A stretch of 51,264 bases of DNA. Origin: Anaerolineae bacterium. GTDB lineage: Bacteria; Chloroflexota; Anaerolineae; DRVO01. Position 1 is the first letter of the stretch, and each line of letters opens with the position of its first letter. The position numbers were made by a program, and so were the translations under genes. Of this stretch, positions 37,356-45,953 are shown piece after piece. Location: contig JABLXR010000025.1 of NCBI GenBank assembly GCA_013178015.1, positions 1-51,264 on the forward strand, in the 5' to 3' direction. The notes beneath the pieces were generated by a model that worked only from the letters and a program-made list of their open reading frames with translations, ran no database searches and was not told the origin of the DNA.

Positions 37356-39323
37356 ATGAGCGACAGCGAAAGCACTCCGTCCTGGGCGGGCCTCGTACTC
37401 CCACAACCGTATCCCGACATGATGCGTCAGCACCTGTTCCGGGCTGCCGATCGCGTGCTGCGCCGACAGATGCCCATCTACAGCCTGCGGTCCTGGGAGG
37501 TGCGTCGCGAACAGATCCGCGCCCAGCTGATCCACTCCCTGGGCGGCTTCCCCGAGCGCACTCCCCTCAACGCTCAGATCACCTCGACCCACCAGCGGGA
37601 GGGCTACCGCATCGAGAACGTGGCCTTCGAGAGCCAGCCCGGCTTCTACGTCACCGGCAGCGTCTTCGTCCCCGACCGGCTCACCGGGCCTGCTCCCGCC
37701 ATCCTCTGCCCCCACGGTCACTGGCCCCTGGGCCGCTACCAGGAGCCAGTGCAGCGGCGCATGGTGGGGCTGGCGCGGCGCGGATACGTGGTCCTCTCGG
37801 TCGATGCGGTGGGCTACAACGACCGCGAGCCCATGGGCCACCGACGGTCCTGGTATCTGTTCGCCGCCGGGCAGACCCTCCAGGGCGTCCAGCTGTGGGA
37901 CAACATCCGCGCCATAGACTACCTCTGCTCCCGCGACGACGTGGACCCGGAGCGCATCGGCTGCACGGGCTGCTCTGGCGGCGGCAACCAGACCATGTAC
38001 GTCTCCGCTCTGGACGAGCGAATCAAGGCCTCCGTGCCCGTTTGCTCGGTGGAGATCGTGAGTGACTACATGGAGAAGGCCTTCTGCACCTGCGAGACCA
38101 TCCCCGGCCTGGTCGGCATCGCCGACCTGACCGAGATCACTGCCATGATCGCGCCCAGGGCCCTGCTCCTCATCCACGGCATCCTGGACCGAGGCTTCCC
38201 CATCCTCTCGGCGCGCCTGGCCGCCGACCGGATCGCCGAGGTGTACGCCCTATACGACGCTTCCCGGTTCGCCACCTTCGAGAGCTACGACGAGCACGCC
38301 TATAACGAGGAAATGCGCCGCGCCATGTACGCCTGGTTCGACCGTTGGCTGATGGGGCGGCCCCAGGTGGCGAGCCACTTGGCGCTGGAGGCCGAGGGCA
38401 AAGAGGAGGCACCCGGCGAGAGCTACCTGCGCGTCTTCCCCGCCGGCCTTCCCGCAGGAGCCATCGGCCTGGCGGACCTGTTCGCCGCTCGCGTCGAGTG
38501 CCTGCCAGAAACGCCCGAGCCGGAAGACGCTCAGGGCGTCCGGCAGCGGCAGCAGTCGCTGGCCGAGGCCCTGTGGCAGATCCTGGGAGGCCGACCGCTC
38601 GACGTTCCCCTCGACGTGCGCCTGGTGACGGAGGAACAGCGGAAGGGTTACCGACTGGAGCGGTTCTGGTTCCGCAGCGAGCCCGACATCGTCCTGCCCG
38701 CAGTTCTGGCGCGGCCTGACTCAGGCGAAGCACCCGATGTCTACCTCTATCTGCTAGAGGGGGGCAAGGATGCCCTGCCCGAGGCTGAAACACTCTCCCT
38801 GCTCGATCAGGGCCATGCCGTCTACGCCTTCGATCCCCGAGGCGTGGGCGAGACCAAGCCCGACCGCGACCACGACTTCCTCTCTGCCTTGGCCCTGGGC
38901 CGGCCCCTCGTGGGCATGCGCGCCTGGGACACGATGTGCAGCGTCAGCTACCTCCTGGGACGAAAGGACATCGGTCGCGTGCACCTGGTCGCACGCGGAT
39001 CGCTCGCCGCCTCGATGACTGGGCTCTTGGCGGCGGCCCTGGATCGCCGGATCGCCTCGGCCACCTTGGAGGCGCTTCCTGCCACTCTGTGCCTGCCCTT
39101 CGCCGCCGAGGAGGCAGACCCTCTATACTTGCCCGGGCTTCTCTTGGTGGCAGACGTGCCCGACATCCTGGGAATGGTAGCGCCACGGCCACTCAGGCTG
39201 GAGCGCGCGCTGGACGGGGAACTGAAGTCCCTGTCTCCGGACGCGGCCCGCCAGGCCCTGGCTTCGGCCCTGAGCGCCTACCAGCTGCTGGGCGCTCCCG
39301 GAGCCCTGGCGCTGGGCACATGA
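37356..39323 (+). CDS. Tandem alpha/beta-hydrolase, acetylxylan-esterase-like
   Basis: 655 residues from ATG 37356, preceded by AAGGGGGAAGG; the open frame begins far upstream inside araB as a shadow. The first hydrolase domain (about 30-350) has PHGHWPLGRY, the nucleophile elbow GCTGCSGGGNQ, and a late Asp/His region (HGILDRGFP, YDEHAYNEEM). The second half (about 420-640) repeats the fold (AVYAFDPRGVGET, MRAWDTMCSVSYLLGR, VHLVARGSLAASM), but its elbow is degenerate and it probably lacks activity. Likely removes acetyl or other ester groups from plant polysaccharide fragments. Last gene of the sugar operon, 35 bases after araB. No signal peptide is visible, so it is probably cytoplasmic. Confidence 0.78.
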   Translation: MSDSESTPSWAGLVLPQPYPDMMRQHLFRAADRVLRRQMPIYSLRSWEVRREQIRAQLIHSLGGFPERTPLNAQITSTHQREGYRIENVAFESQPGFYVTGSVFVPDRLTGPAPAILCPHGHWPLGRYQEPVQRRMVGLARRGYVVLSVDAVGYNDREPMGHRRSWYLFAAGQTLQGVQLWDNIRAIDYLCSRDDVDPERIGCTGCSGGGNQTMYVSALDERIKASVPVCSVEIVSDYMEKAFCTCETIPGLVGIADLTEITAMIAPRALLLIHGILDRGFPILSARLAADRIAEVYALYDASRFATFESYDEHAYNEEMRRAMYAWFDRWLMGRPQVASHLALEAEGKEEAPGESYLRVFPAGLPAGAIGLADLFAARVECLPETPEPEDAQGVRQRQQSLAEALWQILGGRPLDVPLDVRLVTEEQRKGYRLERFWFRSEPDIVLPAVLARPDSGEAPDVYLYLLEGGKDALPEAETLSLLDQGHAVYAFDPRGVGETKPDRDHDFLSALALGRPLVGMRAWDTMCSVSYLLGRKDIGRVHLVARGSLAASMTGLLAAALDRRIASATLEALPATLCLPFAAEEADPLYLPGLLLVADVPDILGMVAPRPLRLERALDGELKSLSPDAARQALASALSAYQLLGAPGALALGT

Positions 39324-39376
39324 GGGGCGGAGAGCAGGCCCAAGCGCCATAGATCGTGCCCACACGAGGGGCCCTG

Positions 39377-39498
39377 CCCCTGCGACGGACCAGTCCGGAG
39401 GGCGGCGACAGGTGCCGCCCTACAGAGCGGCCTGTCGCAGGGGCCAGACCCCGCCGGACCAAACGATGGCCGTCTCCGCGTCTCCCCCTCTCCCCCTC
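39377..39498. repeat. Nested inverted repeat and GTCTCCCC tract
   Basis: CCCCTGCGAC (39377-39386) pairs with GTCGCAGGGG (39434-39443), and inside it GGCGGC (39401-39406) pairs with GCCGCC (39414-39419), a cruciform-like layout. A pyrimidine tract, 39470-39498, follows; it is identical over 29 bases to 32711-32739. It lies after the esterase and before the glutaredoxin. Confidence 0.7.
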
Positions 39499-39573
39499 CC
39501 CTTGTCCGCCGCTCGCGCCCCTACCGCCCAGATGGTACACTGTCCGTCGCTGCAACAATGGAGGTGAGTAAGC

Positions 39574-39864
39574 ATGGCTGTGGAAGTGAACCAGGTTGAA
39601 GGCAAGGACGTCGGTGACATCTTCATGTATGCCCTCAGCACCTGCGTGTGGTGCCGGAGGACTAAGGCCCTTCTGAACGAGTTGGGCCTTGCCTACCGGT
39701 ACGTGGATGTGGACCTACAGCAGGGCGAGGACCGCCGCAAGGTCATAGAGGACGTGAGCCGCTGGAACCCAGCCCGCTCCTTCCCCACCCTGGTGGTGAA
39801 CCAGGAGCGGGCCATAGTGGGGTTCGACGAGCGTGCCATCCGGGAGCTGGCCCAGGATGACTGA
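39574..39864 (+). CDS. Glutaredoxin-like protein
   Basis: 96 residues from ATG 39574, with GGAGGTGA upstream. Thioredoxin-fold oxidoreductase with active site C24-V-W-C27 in [13 protein letters not shown], cis-Pro region SFPTLVV and C-terminal [11 protein letters not shown]. This is the NrdH/glutaredoxin-like type. It overlaps the next gene by 8 bases, so the two proteins probably work together: the FTR-like reductase may reduce this glutaredoxin from ferredoxin or rubredoxin electrons, a pairing known in anaerobes. Confidence 0.88.
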   Translation: MAVEVNQVEGKDVGDIFMYALSTCVWCRRTKALLNELGLAYRYVDVDLQQGEDRRKVIEDVSRWNPARSFPTLVVNQERAIVGFDERAIRELAQDD

Positions 39865-40369
39865 GCCAACCCAGGTGACCGCCGAAGAGGTGGATCGGCT
39901 CTACGAGAAGCTCACTCGGGAGCAGGGTGCCTCCGCCTACTATCTCAACCCGGACGTGGCCTTCACCAAGGAGCTGGTGCACGGCCTGCTGGTCAACGAG
40001 AGGCGGTACGGCTATCAGAGTTGCCCCTGCCGACTGGCTTCGGGGATCGAGGAGGAGGATCGCGACATCATCTGCCCGTGCGACTACCGCGACCCCGACC
40101 TCAACGACTACGATACCTGCTACTGCGGCCTGTACGTGACCGAGCCCGTGGTGCGGGGGGAGAAGACCATTGGCTCCATTCCCGAGCGGCGGCCACCCCC
40201 TGAGGTCCGCCAGAGAGAACGAGAGGAGGCCCAGCGCCGGGGTATCGAGTCGCTCGCTTACCCCGTGTGGCGCTGTCGGGTGTGTGGCTACCTCTGCGCC
40301 CGGGATGAGCCTCCCGAACGGTGCCCCATCTGTAAGGTGAAGAAGGAACGCTTCGAGCGCTTCATGTAA
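39857..40369 (+). CDS. Ferredoxin-thioredoxin reductase catalytic subunit fused to a rubredoxin-like domain
   Basis: 170 residues from ATG 39857, overlapping the glutaredoxin stop. The FTR-beta cysteines are visible: CPC (56,58), CPC (73,75) and CYC (88,90), expected to bind a [4Fe-4S] cluster next to a redox-active disulfide. Spacing (14 and 12) differs slightly from the plant enzyme (16 and 8). After a charged helix (about 110-135) comes a rubredoxin-like zinc/iron domain, [10 protein letters not shown] ... [16 protein letters not shown]. The fusion suggests electrons pass directly through a built-in rubredoxin rather than the usual FTR variable subunit, which is absent. A large inverted repeat begins 11 bases after the stop. 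Confidence 0.87.
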   Translation: MTEPTQVTAEEVDRLYEKLTREQGASAYYLNPDVAFTKELVHGLLVNERRYGYQSCPCRLASGIEEEDRDIICPCDYRDPDLNDYDTCYCGLYVTEPVVRGEKTIGSIPERRPPPEVRQREREEAQRRGIESLAYPVWRCRVCGYLCARDEPPERCPICKVKKERFERFM

Positions 40370-40380
40370 CGCCTTGGGAC

Positions 40381-40577
40381 CTCACCGCAGAGGCCGCTGA
40401 GACCGCGGAGAACAACACACGAAGGACCCAGAAGAGCGCGGCTCGATGACGAGCGCCAGGCTTCGTGAGCTGCCGGCCTGGTTTCCTTGCCGTCTGCGCC
40501 TGTGCCCCTCCCCTGTGTTCCCCTCTCCCTTGCTCTCCTTATCTCCTGTCTGCGGTCTCTGCGGTCTCGGCGGTGAG
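40381..40577. repeat. Long imperfect inverted repeat (GCAGAGGCCG word)
   Basis: The left arm 40381-40411 and right arm 40543-40577 are near-complements: left CTCACCGCAGAGGCCGCTGA, right ending GGTCTCGGCGGTGAG. A smaller hairpin, GCGC-GGCTCGATGACGAGC-GC near 40436-40458, is inside. It begins 11 bases after the FTR gene. A 3' terminator-like or mRNA-stabilising structure of about 200 bases is likely. Confidence 0.75.
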
Positions 40578-40646
40578 CCTCCGCCCCGGCTTGCACAGGT
40601 CGTCTCCAACCCGCACAATCGTCGCAGTGATCTGCGGCGACCAAGC

Positions 40647-40721
40647 TTGTCCACAGGGTAGGTGCACAGCTCTGTGGATAGGCTCTGCGCTTATCCACAG
40701 CTTTACATGTAGTTATGCACA
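40647..40721. other. Cluster of DnaA-box-like sites
   Basis: Four 9-mers match or nearly match TTATNCACA within 75 bases: TTGTCCACA (40647-40655), CTATCCACA on the minus strand (40673-40681), TTATCCACA (40691-40699) and TTATGCACA (40713-40721). Two are perfect. A degenerate fifth (TGCACA) lies at 40663. The region is between the FTR gene and the UroD-like gene. It could be a replication origin, a DnaA-titration or regulatory site, or chance clustering; no dnaA, dnaN or rpmH is in the window. Confidence 0.55.
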
Positions 40722-40802
40722 GAAACCCCTTCGGGCCGGCATTCGCCGCAGCCAACGCCGCGATAGCGGTGAGGGTCTCCAGGCGGTGGGGAGGAGGCGC
40801 TG

Positions 40803-41918
40803 ATGGACCCAATGGAGCTGCCTGACAAGCTGGACTGGCCTCTCATCCAGCAGAGGTACGAGGCCTGGTGGGAGGGCGAGGTGGTGGACCGCGTCCCCAT
40901 CGCCGTGCATGCGCCCAAGGCCGCCCTGCCGGAGGAGGACGTCGCCCCGGAGCAACTGGTCGCCTACTGGACCGACCCCGAAACGGTGATGGAGCGCCAG
41001 CGGCGAGTACTGGCGGCCACTTACTACGGCGGCGATGCCTTCCCCGTCCTGCGGCCCGTGTCCGGGGGCATGGTGGCCGTCCTGGCCGCCTTCCTGGGGG
41101 CACCCCTCCACATCCTCAACCGTCAGACAACCTGGACCGAGCCCATCATCGCCGACTGGGATTACTGTCCCCCCCTGGGCTTCGACCCCACCAATCCCTG
41201 GTGGATGAAGGTGAGTCGTCTCCTGGAAGCCGGAGCGCGGGAGGCGCCCGGGTACGCTTACGTCTCCATCCCCGACCTCAACGGTCCCGGTGAGATCCTG
41301 GCCCGACTGCGGGGCGCCGAGCGTCTGGCCGTGGACCTGATCGAGCACCCCGGCGAGGTCCTCGCCGCCCTGCCCAGGATCAACCAGGCCTGGTACCGGT
41401 ACTGGCAGGCCTGCAACGGCATCATCCATCAGCACGTGGGCGGCTACGTGTTCTGGATGGGGCTGTGGTCGGAGCGCCCCGCCGTGGACTTGCAGACCGA
41501 CTTCTCCATCATGATCTCACGGGAGATGTTCGACCGCTTCTTCCTCCCCTTCGTTGAGGAGCAGACTCGCCTGGTCCCCCGGACGGTGTACCACCTGGAC
41601 GGGCCCGGCGCAGCCCGTCACCTGGATTCCCTGCTGGCCCTCCCCCGGCTCACCGCCATCCAGTGGGTGCCCGGTGCTGGCGCTCCGCCCATGAGCCGGT
41701 GGCTGCCACTGCTACGGCGGGTGCAGGCCCGGGGCAAGGGCCTGTGCCTGTTCTGCGAGCCCTGGGAGGTCTCGGTGCTCCTGAACGAGCTGGAGCCGGA
41801 GGGCCTCTTCCTCTCCACCAGCTGCGACTCGCCCGAGGAGGCAGACGCGCTAGTGGCGCTGGCGCAGCACGCCCATCGCCGACGAAGCTGGTTGGTGCCC
41901 GGTACGGAAGAGGAGTAG
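40803..41918 (+). CDS. Uroporphyrinogen decarboxylase-like (UroD/MtaA family) protein
   Basis: 371 residues from ATG 40803, preceded by GGGAGGAGG. UroD-fold protein; many such stand-alone members are cobalamin-linked methyltransferases rather than heme enzymes. Recognisable parts: WEGEVVDRVPIAVHAPK, DPTNPWWMKVSRLLEAG, YVSIPDLNGPGEILARLRGAERLAVDL, SIMISREMFDRFFLPFVEEQTRL, and a YHLDGPGAARHLDSLL segment that is common in this subfamily (His and Asp at the metal site). No corrinoid protein or reactivase is adjacent. It ends 9 bases before the YYY membrane protein gene. Confidence 0.78.
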   Translation: MDPMELPDKLDWPLIQQRYEAWWEGEVVDRVPIAVHAPKAALPEEDVAPEQLVAYWTDPETVMERQRRVLAATYYGGDAFPVLRPVSGGMVAVLAAFLGAPLHILNRQTTWTEPIIADWDYCPPLGFDPTNPWWMKVSRLLEAGAREAPGYAYVSIPDLNGPGEILARLRGAERLAVDLIEHPGEVLAALPRINQAWYRYWQACNGIIHQHVGGYVFWMGLWSERPAVDLQTDFSIMISREMFDRFFLPFVEEQTRLVPRTVYHLDGPGAARHLDSLLALPRLTAIQWVPGAGAPPMSRWLPLLRRVQARGKGLCLFCEPWEVSVLLNELEPEGLFLSTSCDSPEEADALVALAQHAHRRRSWLVPGTEEE

Positions 41919-41927
41919 GCTCCATCC

Positions 41928-44375
41928 ATGCTCCCCCTATCTGACGTCCTGGCCGCTTTGCGCTGGCTTCTGGTGCTGGAGGTGGTGGGGCTGGCCGGCT
42001 TGCCCCTGGCCCGCCGCCTCTTCATCCACCTGCCTGGCGCCAGCTTCGCCCTGGCCCGGCCCCTCGGCCTGTTGGCCGCCTCATACGGGCTCTGGTTGCT
42101 CTCCGCCCTGGGCTTCCTGCGGGTCGAAGCGACTGCCTTCGCCTTCTGCCTGGCCCTCGTCTTCGCTCTGGGATGGGCGATGGGCGGACGGCTACGCCCG
42201 CAGCCGGGGGAGGTGCAGCCGGCGGTCATCGCCGAGGCGCTGTTCGTGGGGGCCTTCGTCCTGGCGGTGCTGACCCGCTCGTACATGCCCGAGATCGAGG
42301 GCACCGAGAAGCCGATGGAGTTTGCCTTCCTCAATGCCTTGCTCCGTGACGGGTCGGTCCCTCCTCACGATCCTTGGCTTGCCGGCTACGCCATCAGCTA
42401 CTACTACTTTGGCTACCTCATGATGGCTGCCCTGGCTAGGCTCTCCGACGTGGCTCCAGCGGTGGCCTTCAACCTGGGCATTGCCAGTCTGTTCGCGCTC
42501 ACCTTGGCCGGCGCCTTTGCCGTGGTGCGGGGGATGGTGGCCCACCACCATCGCCGCTCTCCTGTAGGCAGGGTGCCCGTCTCGTTTGGACTGCTGGGCA
42601 GCGTCGCCTTGACGGTGATGGGCAACCTGGAAGGCTTCCTGGAGGTGATCCACTCCCGCGGGTTGCTGCCGGCCAGCTTCTGGCGCTGGCTGGACATCAA
42701 GGACCTGCTGGAGGCACCGCAGCCGGGGCCTTGGCTACCGGATCGCTACCTCTGGTGGTGGCGTGCGTCCAGGGTGATCAACGATCGCTCCCCCCTGGGG
42801 GAGCCTATAGAGGTCATCGACGAGTTCCCCTTCTTCAGCTTCCTCCTCGGCGACATGCATCCTCACGTCCTGGCCCTGCCCTTCGCCGCCCTGGCGGCAG
42901 CGCTGTGCGTAGAGTGGACGCTGCGCCTGCGGAGGGAGCCGGTGCCGAGGGCCCATGAAGCTTTCCTGGGCATGGCCGCCGTGTCGCTGGGGGCCCTCGG
43001 TTTCCTGAACACCTGGGACTGGCCTATCTACTTAGCACTGTTCGCCGCCGCCACCTGGATCGGTCTCCCCCATTCCGGCCGGCGCGGCCGGATCACCGTG
43101 GCGGTGGCTGTGGGCATGGGCCTCGGGGGTCTGCTGGCCTACCTGCCTTTCTACCTGTCGTTCCAGTCTCAGGCATCCGGGATTGTCCCCAACTTCCTGG
43201 GCCACACGCACCTGCACCAGTACCTGGTGATGTTGGGCCCGCTCTACTTTGTGGCCGCCGCGTATGCCGGCTGGCACCTGTGGCACCACGGGCGGGCGGC
43301 GCTGCGCCCTGCTGGTCTGTGGTGGGCTGCCCTCTTCGCCACCCCGTATCTCTTCCTGCTCGCCGTCGGCCTGGGACTGCTGGCGCTCCCCGCCGGTCGC
43401 CAGGTCCTGTCCCAGCTCCGGGGCATGGAGCAGTTGAGGCAGCTGGTGGGGAACGAACCGTGGGGCCAGGTCCTTGCTCGCTCCCTGGTCACCAGGCTCG
43501 GCTCGCCCTGGATGCTCCTGGCGGTCAGCGGCGTCATGGCGGCTGCCCTCGCCCGCCTGATCCGGAGGCCAGGCGACAACTCACCCGGGGAAGACCAGCA
43601 AGCCGCAGCCTTGGGTCCCCTCTCCCCTACCGCCGCCCTGAGCCTGGCCATGATGGCTCTCGCCCTGGGGCTCACTTGGGCGGTCGAGTTCGTCTACCTC
43701 CGGGATTACTTCGGCACACGGATGAACACCGTCTTCAAGTTCTACTATCAGGCCTGGGTGCTGCTGTCGCTAGGATGCAGCTACGCCGCGTACTGCCTCT
43801 GGAACCAGTGGCGCGGTTGGGCCCGGCTCACCTTCGCCGTTCCCGCGCTCGCTCTCCTGCTCATGGCTTTGGTCTACCCACCCCTCAGCCTGTGGACGCG
43901 CGCCGACGGGTTCTCCGGGAGCCCCACCCTGGACGGCACCGCCCACCTGGCTCGGCACCGGCCGGCGGAGTACGAAGCCATTGCCTGGCTACAGGCCAAC
44001 GTCCGGGGAACGTCCGTCATCGCCGAGGCGCCTGGCGGATCGTACACCGCCTTCGGCCGCGTCAGCGCCAACACCGGCCTTCCTACGATCCTGGGCTGGG
44101 ACTTCCACGAGATGCAGTGGCGGGGTACCTCCCGCTTCAGCGAACGTCAGGCAGACGTCGAGCGCCTCTACACCGCCCGTTCATGGGAAGAAGCGAAGGC
44201 AGTGCTGGATCGCTACAGCGTGGCTTACGTCTACGTGGGGCCGCTGGAGCGGCAGGCCTACGGGCCCGAGGCCGGCGCCCTTCTGGCTCAGCGGCTGCCG
44301 GCCGTCTTCGAGTCCACGGCGCCGGGCGACCCGGTCCTCATCGTGCGCGTGCCCGGCGTCACGATAGAACGATGA
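41928..44375 (+). CDS. Chlor_Arch_YYY / DUF2298 polytopic membrane protein
   Basis: 815 residues from ATG 41928 with GAGGAG upstream. Mostly transmembrane: at least 12 helices. The diagnostic AISYYYFGYLMMA motif is at about residues 153-165, with ADRSPLGEPIEVIDEFPFFSFLLGDMHPHVLALPF next, and a soluble C-terminal part (about 680-815) with AIAWLQANVRGTSVIAEAPG. The family resembles glycosyltransferase-C/PMT-like membrane enzymes and is reported mostly from Chloroflexota and archaea, which makes it the best lineage clue in the window. A role in lipid-linked sugar transfer is plausible but unproven. The gene ends inside the arm of an inverted repeat shared with the convergent HAD gene. Confidence 0.85.
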   Translation: MLPLSDVLAALRWLLVLEVVGLAGLPLARRLFIHLPGASFALARPLGLLAASYGLWLLSALGFLRVEATAFAFCLALVFALGWAMGGRLRPQPGEVQPAVIAEALFVGAFVLAVLTRSYMPEIEGTEKPMEFAFLNALLRDGSVPPHDPWLAGYAISYYYFGYLMMAALARLSDVAPAVAFNLGIASLFALTLAGAFAVVRGMVAHHHRRSPVGRVPVSFGLLGSVALTVMGNLEGFLEVIHSRGLLPASFWRWLDIKDLLEAPQPGPWLPDRYLWWWRASRVINDRSPLGEPIEVIDEFPFFSFLLGDMHPHVLALPFAALAAALCVEWTLRLRREPVPRAHEAFLGMAAVSLGALGFLNTWDWPIYLALFAAATWIGLPHSGRRGRITVAVAVGMGLGGLLAYLPFYLSFQSQASGIVPNFLGHTHLHQYLVMLGPLYFVAAAYAGWHLWHHGRAALRPAGLWWAALFATPYLFLLAVGLGLLALPAGRQVLSQLRGMEQLRQLVGNEPWGQVLARSLVTRLGSPWMLLAVSGVMAAALARLIRRPGDNSPGEDQQAAALGPLSPTAALSLAMMALALGLTWAVEFVYLRDYFGTRMNTVFKFYYQAWVLLSLGCSYAAYCLWNQWRGWARLTFAVPALALLLMALVYPPLSLWTRADGFSGSPTLDGTAHLARHRPAEYEAIAWLQANVRGTSVIAEAPGGSYTAFGRVSANTGLPTILGWDFHEMQWRGTSRFSERQADVERLYTARSWEEAKAVLDRYSVAYVYVGPLERQAYGPEAGALLAQRLPAVFESTAPGDPVLIVRVPGVTIER

Positions 44376-44454
44376 TGACACTGACATTACGCTGATCACA
44401 CAGGTCTAGTACCACGGGATCGGCGGGAATCAGCGTAGTATCAGCGTCATCAGC
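44371..44454. repeat. Inverted repeat between convergent genes (ATCAGCG word)
   Basis: The left arm 44371-44396 (GATGATGACACTGACATTAC then GCTGAT) pairs with the right arm 44429-44454 (ATCAGCGTAGTATCAGCGTC then ATCAGC) over 26 bases with few mismatches. The left arm includes the stop codon of the YYY gene; the HAD gene stop is 9 bases after the right arm. It is a likely bidirectional transcription end. Confidence 0.75.
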
Positions 44455-44462
44455 GCACCATT

Positions 44463-45119
44463 CTATCCGGGGCAGCCAAGCAACTCCGGCAGCTCGGCCA
44501 GGGAGGGGAGCACGGCCACTGGGGCATAGGGGCCAAACTCCCCGGCCTCGGTGGCGCCGGAGAGGACGGCGACGAAGTCCACCCCTGCCCTGCTGGCTGT
44601 CTCGGCGTCCACCACGCTGTCGCCCACGTACAGCGCCTGCTGCCGGACGACCCCCAATCGAGCGATGGCATCGACAAGGCCGTAGGGGTCGGGCTTGGGC
44701 ACAGGCACGTCCTCCCGCCCCACTACCACGGCGAAGGCGGTCCTGAGCCCCTCCGATTCGAGGAACCGCTCGATGCGATAGCGGTACTTAGTGGAGACGA
44801 TGCCCAGCCTCAGGCCGCACTCGAGCAACTCCTCAATGGCAGCGCGCGCCTCGGGGTACAGGCGGGTCATCTCGTTCATCACCCGATCGGCCCGGTCCAC
44901 GAAGAGGCGCCCAAACTCGTCGCTGCGGGCGGCCTGCTCCGTGCCGGCCAGCTCCACGAAGATCTCGGGCAGGGAGAGGCCGATGGTGCGGCACGCCCGC
45001 TCCGCCGACACGGCAGGGAGGCCCAGCTGGTCCAGCGCGTAGCTGATGCAGTCCAGAATCCCCTCGGACGAGTCCACCAGCGTGTAGTCAAAGTCGAACA
45101 CCACGGCACGGTAGTCCAC
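44463..45119 (-). CDS. HAD-family phosphatase (Gph/PpaX-like)
   Basis: 218 residues from a GTG at 45119 with AGGAGAGG upstream. The haloacid-dehalogenase fold is clear: motif I DFDYTLVDS (D9, D11), motif II LGIVSTKY (Thr/Ser), lysine in PKPDPYGLVDAIARLG, and motif IV YVGDSVVDAETASRAG. A helical cap (about 15-80) marks it as subfamily IA, typical of phosphoglycolate or pyrophosphate phosphatases. The substrate cannot be inferred further. It is convergent with the YYY gene. Confidence 0.87.
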   Translation of the reverse strand: MDYRAVVFDFDYTLVDSSEGILDCISYALDQLGLPAVSAERACRTIGLSLPEIFVELAGTEQAARSDEFGRLFVDRADRVMNEMTRLYPEARAAIEELLECGLRLGIVSTKYRYRIERFLESEGLRTAFAVVVGREDVPVPKPDPYGLVDAIARLGVVRQQALYVGDSVVDAETASRAGVDFVAVLSGATEAGEFGPYAPVAVLPSLAELPELLGCPG

Positions 45120-45184
45120 AGCCTCTCCTGCTTGCGACGACCGCGCTAGTACACACCAGTCCCCACATTCCAGGCAAACCGCAA

Positions 45185-45302
45185 GGAATGGAACGCGGAT
45201 GACGCTGAGCTAGAGCCAATCTGCGCCAACCGGAGGGATAAGGAGAGGAAGAAGATCAGTGGGAAGCTGCGTCGCATAGGCGTCATCCGCGTGCCATTTC
45301 CC
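45185..45302. repeat. Inverted repeat (GCGGATGACGC word)
   Basis: The left arm 45185-45205 (GGAATGGAACGCGGATGACG) pairs with 45280-45302 (complement GCGTCATCCGCGTGCC), a stem of about 21 bases with one small bulge and a loop of about 75. It lies between the divergent HAD and small membrane-protein genes. Confidence 0.7.
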
Positions 45303-45392
45303 ATGGCGCCTTGACACGCTAGAGGTCCACCCGCATCATCTCCCAAGGGCCGCCGTTTTCACGCTGGACGCATCTCCAGGAGGGCACTAGCG

Positions 45393-45832
45393 ATGTCCGA
45401 TGACTACCCCCCTCGCGAACCTAGTGAGTATCGCACCCGCGGCGAGAAACAGGAGAAAGAGGAGAAGGAGCGGCGAGACCGCCAGGAAAAGGAGGAGAAG
45501 GGGGCCAGCGACCGCCCTGGCACCCTCACTCTAGCTCTGGCGCTCATCTTCGCCGGGCTGGTGCTTCTGGCCGAGAATGCCGGCCTGATCCCGGGGTTGG
45601 AGGGGATAAGCACCTTCGGCATCATTCTGATGGGGGCAGGGGTGATCGTGGGCCTGGAGGTGCTGTTCCGGTATCTGAGGCCCGAGTATCGCCGTCCCCT
45701 TTCGGGGAGGCTGGTGCTGGCGATCGTCCTCTTCCTCGTTGGGGCGGGGGCGGTCATAGGTTGGGGCAGCGTCTGGCCTCTGATCCTAATAGGAGTGGGA
45801 ATCGCCATTCTGGTGGGAGCGCTCACGCGGCG

Positions 45833-45836
<4 letters not shown>
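45393..45836 (+). CDS. Small membrane protein with a charged N-terminus (LiaF/DUF5668-like)
   Basis: 147 residues from ATG 45393 after AGGAGGG. The first 45 residues are almost wholly Lys/Glu/Arg (EKQEKEEKERRDRQEKEEK), a likely cytoplasmic charged helix; then four hydrophobic segments (about 46-66, 72-92, 104-121, 124-142) rich in Gly/Leu/Ile. The pattern resembles the LiaF N-terminal membrane domain (DUF5668), a cell-envelope stress component, but no LiaF C-terminal domain is present. The gene ends inside the repeat at 45833. Confidence 0.7.

Positions 45837-45950
<114 letters not shown>

Positions 45951-45953
<3 letters not shown>

Noticed and set aside
40647-40721. Definite chromosomal origin
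   Set aside because: Box number and orientation are suggestive, but no dnaA/dnaN/rpmH, AT-rich unwinding element or skew evidence is available in the window.
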